Shown piece by piece: positions 1 to 5,220 of a DNA stretch of 6,642 bases. The notes beneath the pieces were generated by a model. The model saw only the letters and a list, made by a program, of their open reading frames with translations, was not told the DNA's origin and did not search any database. The stretch is from positions 1 to 6,642 of the forward strand of contig CAIQJD010000342.1 of the NCBI GenBank assembly GCA_903872005.1, written 5' to 3'. Source of the DNA: an uncultured bacterium (GTDB taxonomy: Bacteria; Chloroflexota; Anaerolineae; JACIWP01). The stretch's first letter is position 1. The number at the start of each line of letters is the position of its first letter. A program made the position numbers and the translations under genes.

Positions 1-141
1 CCCTGCGCAATGTCATCCTCGCCCTATTCCGTTATCGGGGTTGGAACAACATCGCTGATGCAATCCGTTACTATAGCGTCTCCGTCAGACGCTCCCTTCA
101 ACTCATCGGAGCTCTCTCTACCTGACTTTGAAATGACCCTG
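1..141 (+). mobile_element. Right end of an insertion sequence, with candidate terminal repeat at 121-141
   Basis: The transposase-like frame stops at 125, and the stop lies inside a 21-bp stretch (121-141). Read inward from the right, this stretch begins CAGGGTCATTTC, a plausible terminal inverted repeat. Transposase stop codons inside or beside the terminal repeat are usual for compact insertion sequences. The heptamer ACTTTGA occurs twice as a direct repeat (125-131 and 143-149), so the exact boundary could lie a few bases to the right. The left end is outside the window, so neither the inverted repeat partner nor the target duplication can be checked here. The boundary is therefore inferred. 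Confidence 0.45.
3..125 (+). CDS. Transposase, C-terminal fragment (IS4/ISAs1-like), cut by the window edge
   Basis: An open frame enters from the left edge and ends at TGA 123-125, giving 40 residues beginning LRNVILALFRYRGWNNIADA. The pattern LRN followed by a hydrophobic run, then an R-x-x-G-W-x-N-I-A-x-A-x-R-x-x motif and a short tail, is what I remember for the C-terminus of IS4-superfamily DDE transposases of the ISAs1 kind, where the last helices follow the catalytic Glu region. The catalytic residues lie outside the window, so the family cannot be proven here. Codon use is more AT-ending than in the downstream genes, and the hexamer GCCGGC, very common in the rest of the window, is absent. 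Both fit a mobile element of different origin. It could instead be a decayed remnant; the intact frame to the stop gives no sign of decay. Confidence 0.6.
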   Translation: MRNVILALFRYRGWNNIADAIRYYSVSVRRSLQLIGALST

Positions 142-145
142 CACT

Positions 146-174
146 TTGACCACGCTGCCCTTTCCGGCTATAAT
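146..174 (+). promoter_or_regulatory. Sigma70-type promoter for the transporter-RNase operon
   Basis: The -35 element TTGACC (146-151, five of six consensus bases) and the -10 element TATAAT (169-174, perfect) are separated by exactly 17 bp, the optimal spacing. Transcription should start near 181. A TTG in frame with the transporter coincides with the -35 element and an ATG with the -10 element, so neither can be the translation start. The -35 begins about 5 bp outside the presumed insertion-sequence end, so the promoter either lies at the target site or was exposed or completed by the insertion. Confidence 0.75.
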
Positions 175-180
175 GCTGCT

Positions 181-298
181 CAAGCAGGTGTGTAATCGCC
201 GGCGGAATGACGCCCTCCATGACAGGCTGTCAGCGCCGCGTGGACTTCCTGCAGCGTGGCGCAAACACACCGCGAATCCCTGGCAGGAGCTTGACGGC
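181..298 (+). other. 5' leader of the transporter-RNase transcript, with possible hairpins
   Basis: About 118 nt separate the expected transcription start from the TTG start codon. Three local stems are visible: CTGC/GCAG with loop TCAA (176-187, at the very 5' end), GGCG/CGCC with a 6-nt loop (201-214), and an 8-bp stem GCGCCGCG/CGTGGCGC containing one G-U pair and a 14-nt loop (233-262). The stretch GACAGGCTGTC (221-231) is also an inverted repeat, though too tight to fold alone. No known riboswitch consensus was recognised and no poly-U terminator follows, so regulation by this leader is only a possibility. Confidence 0.35.
285..289 (+). promoter_or_regulatory. Ribosome binding site that sets the transporter start
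   Basis: AGGAG lies 9 nt before a TTG codon at 299-301. It is the only purine-rich site at good distance from any in-frame start between the promoter and the first membrane helix. The next in-frame ATG (371) has no such site and would cut the first helix in half. Confidence 0.7.
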
Positions 299-1225
299 TT
301 GTCCTTCTTCAGCGCTACCCTCCGGCGCACCCGGGCGCCGGCCTACCTCGGCGTCGTCCTGGCTGCGTCCATGACGATCCTCAGTTGGGCGTCGGCCTTT
401 GCCGGCATCCGCGCCGCGTTGACCGCCTATACGCCGGCGCATCTGGCGCTGCTGCGCTACCTCATCGCTTCGGTCATCCTGGCCGGCTACGCCATCGCCA
501 CACGCATGCCCTTGCCCCAACGTCGCGATCTGCCGCGCATCGCCGTCCTGGGCCTGCTGGGCTTCACCATCTACAACCTGGGCCTCGGCTATGGCGAGAT
601 CACCGTGCCGGCGGCTACCGCCAGCTTCCTCATCGCCTCCGCGCCGGTCTGGATGGCGCTGCTGGCCCGCATCTTCCTGGGCGAGCAGCTGCGCGTCTGG
701 GCCTGGCTTGGCGCGGCATTGAGCTTCGCCGGCGTCGCCGTCATCGCCCTGGCCGGCGGAGGCGGGCTGCGCCTCTCGCCGCCGGCGCTCCTCATCCTGG
801 CTGCGGCGCTCTCCACCAGCTTCTACTCCCTGGGCCAGAAATCGCTCCTGAAACGCTACACGCCCCTGCAATTCACAGCCTACGCCATTTGGGCCGGCAC
901 ACTCTTCCTCTGCCCCTGGATCATCGGGCTGCCGGCGCAGATGCGCGCCGCCCCGCTTGGCGCCACCCTGAACATCGTCTACCTGGGCATCTTCCCCGGC
1001 GCGCTGGGCTATCTGGGTTGGTCCTATGTCCTGGCCCACCTGCCGGCGTCGCGCGCCGCCAGCCTGCTCTATCTGGTGCCGACCCTGGCGCTCCTCATCG
1101 CCTGGGTCTGGCTGGGCGAAACGCCGGGGTGGATCGCCTTCCTCGGCGGCGTGCTGGTGCTGGCCGGCGTGATCCTGGTCAACTGGCGCAGCGCGGCGCG
1201 GGCCGGCAAGGAGGCGCGCGCATGA
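299..1225 (+). CDS. EamA family drug/metabolite transporter (DMT superfamily)
   Basis: This is a 308-residue inner-membrane transporter of the 10-helix drug/metabolite exporter superfamily, a normal length for the family. Hydrophobic segments lie at about residues 15-37, 46-66, 79-98, 104-126, 133-152, 161-180, 190-211, 222-243, 249-272 and 277-296. They form two EamA repeats (about 18-152 and 163-296). Family hallmarks are the LLRY segment of helix 2 (51-54), the SFLIASAPVW stretch with a following FLGE (109-129), and the second-repeat equivalent SLLYLVPTLA with WLGE (255-274). Substrate cannot be inferred; relatives export amino acids, nucleosides or other metabolites. The start is TTG 299, chosen for the upstream AGGAG and because it gives a short basic N-terminus before helix 1. 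The stop overlaps the next gene's start (ATGA, 1222-1225), so the two genes are probably co-transcribed and translationally coupled. Confidence 0.9.
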   Translation: MSFFSATLRRTRAPAYLGVVLAASMTILSWASAFAGIRAALTAYTPAHLALLRYLIASVILAGYAIATRMPLPQRRDLPRIAVLGLLGFTIYNLGLGYGEITVPAATASFLIASAPVWMALLARIFLGEQLRVWAWLGAALSFAGVAVIALAGGGGLRLSPPALLILAAALSTSFYSLGQKSLLKRYTPLQFTAYAIWAGTLFLCPWIIGLPAQMRAAPLGATLNIVYLGIFPGALGYLGWSYVLAHLPASRAASLLYLVPTLALLIAWVWLGETPGWIAFLGGVLVLAGVILVNWRSAARAGKEARA

Positions 1226-3054
1226 CAACGCTGCCCAAAGAGCCACGCGAAGGGAGTCTGGCGCTCTACAAGGGCCGGCCGGCGCGCGTGGCGCGCGTCG
1301 GCGAAAAGGTGGAAATTGAGCTGGCCGGCGGCGAGACGCAAAAGGTGCGGCCGAAAGACGTAACCCTGCTGCATCCCGGCCCCCTGCGCCAATTGGCCGA
1401 CCTGCAACCCCTGGAAGGCGAGACCCTGGCGGCCTGGGAGCTGCTGGCCGGCGGCGTCACGACCCTGCCGGAACTGGCCGAGCTGGCCTACGGGGCGTAT
1501 ACGCCGGCCTCCGCCTGGGCGGCCTGGCAGCTCGTCGCCGACGGCCTCTACTTCCGCGGCGCGCCCGACGCCATTCAGGCCAGCACCCCCGACGAAGCGG
1601 CGCAAAAGCTGGCCGCGCGCCAGGCCGATGCGGAAGAGAAACGCGCCTGGGGGTCCTTTTTGAGCCGGCTCAGCCTGGGCCGCTACGCCCCCGAAGACGC
1701 GCGCTACCTGCGCGAAGTGGAAGACCTGGCACTCAAGACCGGGACGCGCAGCCGCGCCCTGGCTGCGCTGAACCGCGAAGAGACGCCCGAAAACGCGCAC
1801 AGCCTGTTGTTGGAAGTGGGCTATTGGACAGCCGCGCGCAACCCCTACCCGACGCGCCTGGGCATTGACCTGCGTATCCCTGACCTGGCGCTGCCGGCCC
1901 TGCCCGACGAGCCGCGCCGCGACCTGACGCATCTGCCGGCCTATGCCATTGACGACCCCGGCAGCGACGCGCCCGACGACGCCCTCAGCCTGGAAACCGA
2001 CTGCCTGTGGGTACATGTGGCCGACCCGGCCGCGCTCATCACGCCGGACAGCCCCCTGGATATGGACGCGCGCGGCCGCGCCACGACCCTCTATCTGCCG
2101 GAAAGCACCACGCCGATGCTGCCGCCGGCGGCCGTCCCGCTGCTGGGTCTGGGGCTGACGCCCATCTCGCCGGCGCTCTCCTTGCGCTTGACCCTGGACG
2201 CCGAAGGCCGGCTGGGCGATTGCGAGATCACGCCGAGCTGGGTACGCGTCACGCGCCTGACCTACGACGAGGCCGAGGCGCGCCTGGAGCAAGAACCCTT
2301 CGCCACGCTCTATCGCCTGGGGCAAACCTACGCGGCGCGCCGGCGCGCCGCCGGCGCCATTGCCATTGACTTTCCCGAAGTCCGCATCAGCGTCAGCGAC
2401 GCGGGGAGCGTGGAGATCGCGACCATCCCCGAGCTGCGGAGTCGCGACCTGGTGCAACAGGCGATGATCGCCGCCGGCGAGGCCGTGGCCCGCTTCGCCC
2501 TGGAACGCGGCATCCCGATGCCCTTCTCGACGAACGAAGGGCCGGACGAGCCGCTGGGCCGGCTGACGACCCTCTCGGCCATGTTCGCGGCGCGCCGGCA
2601 GCTCAAGCGCAGCCAATATCGCGCCGCGCCGGCGCGGCACGCCAGTTTGGGCCTGCCGGCCTACACCCAGGTCACCAGCCCCTTGCGCCGCTACCTCGAC
2701 CTCATCGCGCATCAGCAATTGCGCGCCCACCTGCGCGGCGCGCCGCTCCTGGACGAAGCGCAAATCCTGGAACGGGTGGGCGCGGTCGAAGCGATCATCG
2801 GGAGCTTGAGGCAGGCGGAGCTGCTATCCGAGAAGCATTGGACCCTGGTCTATTTGCTGCAACATGCCGGCTGGCGTGGCGAAGGCGTCCTCGTGGAGCG
2901 GCGCGGCGGCGGGGGGGGCGCCATCATCATTCCCAGCCTGGGCCTGGAGACGACGGCGCACCTGAATGGCGAGATAGCGCTGGATAGCGTCGTGAAGATG
3001 GCGCTGCAAAAAGTGGAGCTGCCACGGCTGGATGTCTACTTCCGCGCCGGCTGA
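1222..3054 (+). CDS. RNase II-like exoribonuclease (RNB domain) with N-terminal winged helix
   Basis: A 610-residue protein of the RNase II/RNB family, predicted to degrade single-stranded RNA 3'-to-5' in the cytoplasm. Order of domains: a small SH3-like beta region (about 10-50), a helical winged-helix-like region (about 60-125) replacing the cold-shock domains of enterobacterial RNase II, the RNB domain (about 230-510), and a short S1-like barrel (about 545-608). This architecture resembles the Deinococcus and cyanobacterial RNase II type. The first RNB motif is IDDPGSDAPDDALS (243-256) and the second is VTSPLRRYLDL (484-494). Against E. coli RNase II, the metal ligands Asp201, Asp209 and Asp210 match Asp244, Asp252 and Asp253. 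The Asp207 position is Ala250, with an Asp one residue earlier (249). The Glu-Glu before A-M in motif LVxExM is Gln-Gln (412-413). Activity may therefore be altered. AAGGAGG (1208-1214) lies 7 nt before the ATG. The frame stays open upstream inside the transporter, but that is not coding. Confidence 0.88.
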   Translation: MTTLPKEPREGSLALYKGRPARVARVGEKVEIELAGGETQKVRPKDVTLLHPGPLRQLADLQPLEGETLAAWELLAGGVTTLPELAELAYGAYTPASAWAAWQLVADGLYFRGAPDAIQASTPDEAAQKLAARQADAEEKRAWGSFLSRLSLGRYAPEDARYLREVEDLALKTGTRSRALAALNREETPENAHSLLLEVGYWTAARNPYPTRLGIDLRIPDLALPALPDEPRRDLTHLPAYAIDDPGSDAPDDALSLETDCLWVHVADPAALITPDSPLDMDARGRATTLYLPESTTPMLPPAAVPLLGLGLTPISPALSLRLTLDAEGRLGDCEITPSWVRVTRLTYDEAEARLEQEPFATLYRLGQTYAARRRAAGAIAIDFPEVRISVSDAGSVEIATIPELRSRDLVQQAMIAAGEAVARFALERGIPMPFSTNEGPDEPLGRLTTLSAMFAARRQLKRSQYRAAPARHASLGLPAYTQVTSPLRRYLDLIAHQQLRAHLRGAPLLDEAQILERVGAVEAIIGSLRQAELLSEKHWTLVYLLQHAGWRGEGVLVERRGGGGGAIIIPSLGLETTAHLNGEIALDSVVKMALQKVELPRLDVYFRAG

Positions 3055-3060
3055 TGCCGG
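3047..3060. terminator. Small GC hairpin between convergent genes; weak terminator candidate
   Basis: CCGGC (3047-3051) and GCCGG (3056-3060) pair around the loop TGAT, which includes the RNase stop codon. The stem is only 5 bp and no T-run follows on either strand, so an intrinsic terminator is not well supported. The rest of the 29-bp gap (3055-3083) between the convergent genes shows nothing else. Confidence 0.2.
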
Positions 3061-3083
3061 GATGCTCCTGACACGCGGGGACG

Positions 3084-4040
3084 CTACTGCTTGCCGAAGC
3101 GCTGCGTCAACGCGCGCAGGCCGGTGACTTCCATGAGCCTGTCCAATAGCCCGAAGACCAGCTTTTGGCGGAAGCCGCACAGACAGGCCAAGACGGCCGG
3201 CAGCCAGCCGGCGGCCGTGGCAACATCGCTGCCGAGCGCCAATAAGCCGGCCATGAGGACCAGATAGACGAAAGCCCCCAGGATGCTGCCTGTGATCGGC
3301 TGCACCACATACCACATGTTGTAGCGCCGGTCGAAATCTTGCAGCACCGCCGCATGGCGGGACAGGGCAAACAGTGTGCCCAGCACTCCACCGATGCCGC
3401 CCCAAATCATGGTATACCAAAAGGGCAGGATGTCGCGCATTGCGCCGGCGCCGGCCGAGCGCGTGGCGCCGCTGGCCCACAGGGCGAGCGGCCGGTCGAA
3501 GGCCAACATGGCCCCGAAAACCGCCAGGAAGACGACCTCGTAACCCAGAATGCCGAAGCCGAACGTGGCGGCCCAGCGCCGGCTATCCTCGCGCGCTTGC
3601 AACAGCCCTTGCGCCTGGCGCAACAGCTTTTCCGCCTCGCTGACGCCGGCCAGGCCGCGCAACAGGGCGGCCCGGCTCCCTTCCAGGAGGTTGGCCGTCT
3701 CCTGGAAAAGGCGCTGCCGAATCCCGATCGTGTTATTGAGGCTCTGGTACAGCTCCTCGACCTCGACCCACAGACGGCGGCGCAGCTCTTCCGCCTGGGC
3801 CAGCGTCGCCGGATCGGCCGGCGCAGCGGGGGCCGTTCGCGAGTCGGAGGGCGCTTCGGTCGCCGCTGCGGGGGCCGGCGGCAGGCTGGCCGGGGTGTCG
3901 CTCAACGGCGGCTCCATCGCGGCAGCTTCATCGTTCAGGGCGTGCTGCAGCTCCGCATCCAGGTCAAAGGGGAGCGCGCCGCTGCCGGCTGCGCTGGTCT
4001 TGCCGCCAGAACCATGGAAGGGGTCCGAACGTTGGGCCAT
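3084..4040 (-). CDS. Membrane protein of unknown function with disordered N-terminus and coiled coil
   Basis: I do not recognise a named family for this 318-residue protein. Residues 1-78 are Pro/Ala/Ser/Glu-rich and probably disordered. Residues about 79-152 form a charged, heptad-like helix that looks like a coiled coil. Four hydrophobic segments follow at about 157-182, 207-228, 247-270 and 278-300, the second one glycine-rich (WGGIGGVLG, 213-221). Between helices 2 and 3 is a cytoplasm-like basic stretch with DFDRRYNMWYVVQPITGS (235-252), and helix 4 carries GFRQKL (289-294). No signal peptide is seen. The start at ATG 4040 is supported by GGAGG with a 5-nt spacer. An upstream in-frame GTG (4067) has no such site and would sit almost at the transcription start. 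The gene converges with the RNase gene and has its own promoter, so it is probably a single-gene unit. A scaffold or sensor role is possible but unproven. Confidence 0.8.
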   Translation of the reverse strand: MAQRSDPFHGSGGKTSAAGSGALPFDLDAELQHALNDEAAAMEPPLSDTPASLPPAPAAATEAPSDSRTAPAAPADPATLAQAEELRRRLWVEVEELYQSLNNTIGIRQRLFQETANLLEGSRAALLRGLAGVSEAEKLLRQAQGLLQAREDSRRWAATFGFGILGYEVVFLAVFGAMLAFDRPLALWASGATRSAGAGAMRDILPFWYTMIWGGIGGVLGTLFALSRHAAVLQDFDRRYNMWYVVQPITGSILGAFVYLVLMAGLLALGSDVATAAGWLPAVLACLCGFRQKLVFGLLDRLMEVTGLRALTQRFGKQ

Positions 4041-4075
4041 CTTGGCCTCCGCGCAAAGAGATCTCACGCCCGGAG

Positions 4076-4104
4076 ATTATACTCCGCTTCGCCGGCGCAA
4101 GCAA
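4076..4104 (-). promoter_or_regulatory. Promoter of the membrane-protein gene
   Basis: On the minus strand, TATAAT (4081-4076) is preceded at 17 bp by TTGCTT (4104-4099), which shares the TTG of the -35 consensus. The predicted transcription start near 4069 leaves a leader of about 29 nt before the ATG with its GGAGG site. The spacer holds an imperfect inverted repeat (4086-4102, GCTT...AAGC around CGCCGGCG) that could be an operator or simply another GCCGGC copy. The element lies wholly between the DegV stop and the membrane-protein gene. Confidence 0.6.
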
Positions 4105-4113
4105 GACGCGATA

Positions 4114-4983
4114 TTATGGCAAGCCGGCGAACGCGGCCTGGGACGCGAAGGCGATGCCCACCATGCTGGGGCCGGTGTGCGCCCCCAACACCAACGACAG
4201 CGGGCCTAGCGGCAGCCATTTGCAATTGAAGCGCTGATCCATCAGCTCGCGCAGCCGGACGGCCGCGTTGAGATTATCCGCATGGAGAATCTGCACGCGC
4301 AGGGCGCTCCCTGGCGCGTGCCGGCCGGCGATCTGATCCACCAGTCCGCGCAGCGCCCGTTCGAAGGTGCGCGATTGACCCAATTGCACATACTTCCCAT
4401 GAATCTTCTCGACCCCGATGAGCGGCTTGATATTCAACACCGAAGCCAGCAGCCCCTTCATGTGGCTGATGCGCCCGCCATGAATGAGATACTTCAGCTC
4501 GTCGAGGGTGAAGAGCGCGTCGCAAGCCGCGCCGATCTGCTGCACCAGGGCCAGGATTTGCTCTTTGCTCCAGCCGGCTTTGGCCGCCCGCGCCGCCGCC
4601 TCGACCTGCCAGCCGGCCGGCGCCGAGAGCGTCTTGGTATCCACATGCGTGACGTGCGCTTCGGGCGCCAGCGCCGCGCCGGCCTGCGCCGCGTGCAACG
4701 TGCCGCTCAGGCCAGAAGAGATATGGATGGAGAGGATTTCCGGGTCATCCGCGGCCAGCCGGCGGTACAACTGGGCAAACTCGCCGGCCGACGGTTGCGA
4801 CGTCTGCGGCAAACTGTCGCTGGCCGCCAGGAGACGATAGAACGCTGCATGTTCAATGTCCACGCCTTCGTGGTAGGTCTTGCCATCCAACGTGACGACC
4901 AGCGGTGTCACGTGAACGTTGAGGGCCTGCGCCTCCCCCGCCGGCAAGCACAGGTCCGTTCCACTATCCGTTACGATCTGCAT
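4114..4983 (-). CDS. DegV/FakB family fatty-acid-binding protein
   Basis: A 289-residue cytoplasmic protein of the DegV family, whose studied members (FakB) bind a fatty acid and present it to the kinase FakA for phosphorylation, feeding phospholipid synthesis. Family motifs appear in order: IVTDSGTD (3-10), the TSQPS loop (61-65), HISSGLSGT (87-95), DTKTLSAPAGW (115-125), LDELKYLIHGGRIS (160-173), LNIKPLIG (183-190) with SRT (204-206), and GAHTGPSMVGIAF (267-279). Thr61/Ser62, Ser93, Arg171 and His269 fall where FakB carboxylate-binding residues are expected. Length and start (M-x-I-V-T-D-S) are typical. The only Shine-Dalgarno candidates are poorly spaced: AGGGG 1 nt before the ATG and GAAGGGA 13 nt before it. 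No DAK2-domain FakA gene is in the window. The ligand is unknown; assignment to the family is firm. Confidence 0.92.
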   Translation of the reverse strand: MQIVTDSGTDLCLPAGEAQALNVHVTPLVVTLDGKTYHEGVDIEHAAFYRLLAASDSLPQTSQPSAGEFAQLYRRLAADDPEILSIHISSGLSGTLHAAQAGAALAPEAHVTHVDTKTLSAPAGWQVEAAARAAKAGWSKEQILALVQQIGAACDALFTLDELKYLIHGGRISHMKGLLASVLNIKPLIGVEKIHGKYVQLGQSRTFERALRGLVDQIAGRHAPGSALRVQILHADNLNAAVRLRELMDQRFNCKWLPLGPLSLVLGAHTGPSMVGIAFASQAAFAGLP

Positions 4984-5042
4984 ACCCCTACTAGCTTCCC
5001 TTCATTCGTTCTGCTGGGTCAGCCGGCAGCTCGGCCTGGATA

Positions 5043-5067
5043 TTCCATCATGACCTGCCACATGGAA
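5043..5067. repeat. Inverted repeat in the DegV leader
   Basis: TTCCAT (5043-5048) and ATGGAA (5062-5067) form a perfect 6-bp inverted repeat around 13 nt. It lies downstream of the predicted DegV-gene -10, so it could be an operator or a transcript hairpin. The remainder of the intergenic stretch 4984-5220 shows only the promoters listed separately and one GCCGGC copy. Confidence 0.25.
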
Positions 5068-5109
5068 CATTCTTTGGCCCGCCTGCGTCTGCCCATCAGA
5101 AGAAAGCTC

Positions 5110-5115
5110 ATTATA
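5110..5115 (-). promoter_or_regulatory. -10 element of the DegV-gene promoter
   Basis: On the minus strand a perfect TATAAT (5115-5110) lies upstream of the DegV gene. No convincing -35 occurs at 16-18 bp, so the promoter is incomplete or activator-dependent. Transcription from here would give a leader of about 120 nt. Confidence 0.45.
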
Positions 5116-5180
5116 CATCGAATGCCGATATTCGCCCTAATACGCGATAGGCCGGTTACTGTGTCCTTTCGAGAGAAACG

Positions 5181-5189
5181 TGGTATACT
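5181..5189 (+). promoter_or_regulatory. Extended -10 promoter of the lipoprotein gene
   Basis: TGGTATACT contains a TG dinucleotide one base before the -10 hexamer TATACT (5184-5189, five of six consensus bases), the extended -10 arrangement that works without a good -35. The hexamer 17 bp upstream (GTGTCC) is indeed poor. The expected transcription start is near 5196. AGGAGG (5209-5214) follows with a 6-nt spacer to the ATG at 5221. Confidence 0.6.
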
Positions 5190-5220
5190 ACCCGCCAAGC
5201 AGTGTCACAGGAGGGCGCAC

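Noticed and set aside
146..298. Extending the transporter to the TTG at 146 (359 residues)
   Set aside because: The TTG is the promoter -35 element and the in-frame ATG at 173 is part of the -10. The extra 51 residues have no family resemblance, and AGGAG supports TTG 299.
181..298. Known riboswitch class in the transporter leader
   Set aside because: I compared by memory with fluoride, guanidine and preQ1 consensus features and found no convincing match.
385..1221. Plus-strand frame giving an 889-residue form of the RNase
   Set aside because: It overlaps the transporter gene out of frame and is Arg/Pro/His-rich, as expected from a shifted high-GC reading. The ATG at 1222 has a good ribosome site and starts the recognisable domains.
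1069..2763. 564-residue open frame on the minus strand opposite the RNase gene
   Set aside because: Its composition (Arg, Gly, Gln, Val) mirrors codons of the real gene. Lack of stops is a result of high GC; no domain is recognisable.
3055..3083. Bidirectional intrinsic terminator between the convergent genes
   Set aside because: Only a 5-bp stem is present and there is no T-run on either strand; kept only as a very weak candidate.
3339..4229. 296-residue plus-strand frame across the membrane-protein and DegV genes
   Set aside because: It runs opposite two genes with clear features, crosses their promoter region, and is low-complexity Arg/Gly/Ala sequence without family motifs.
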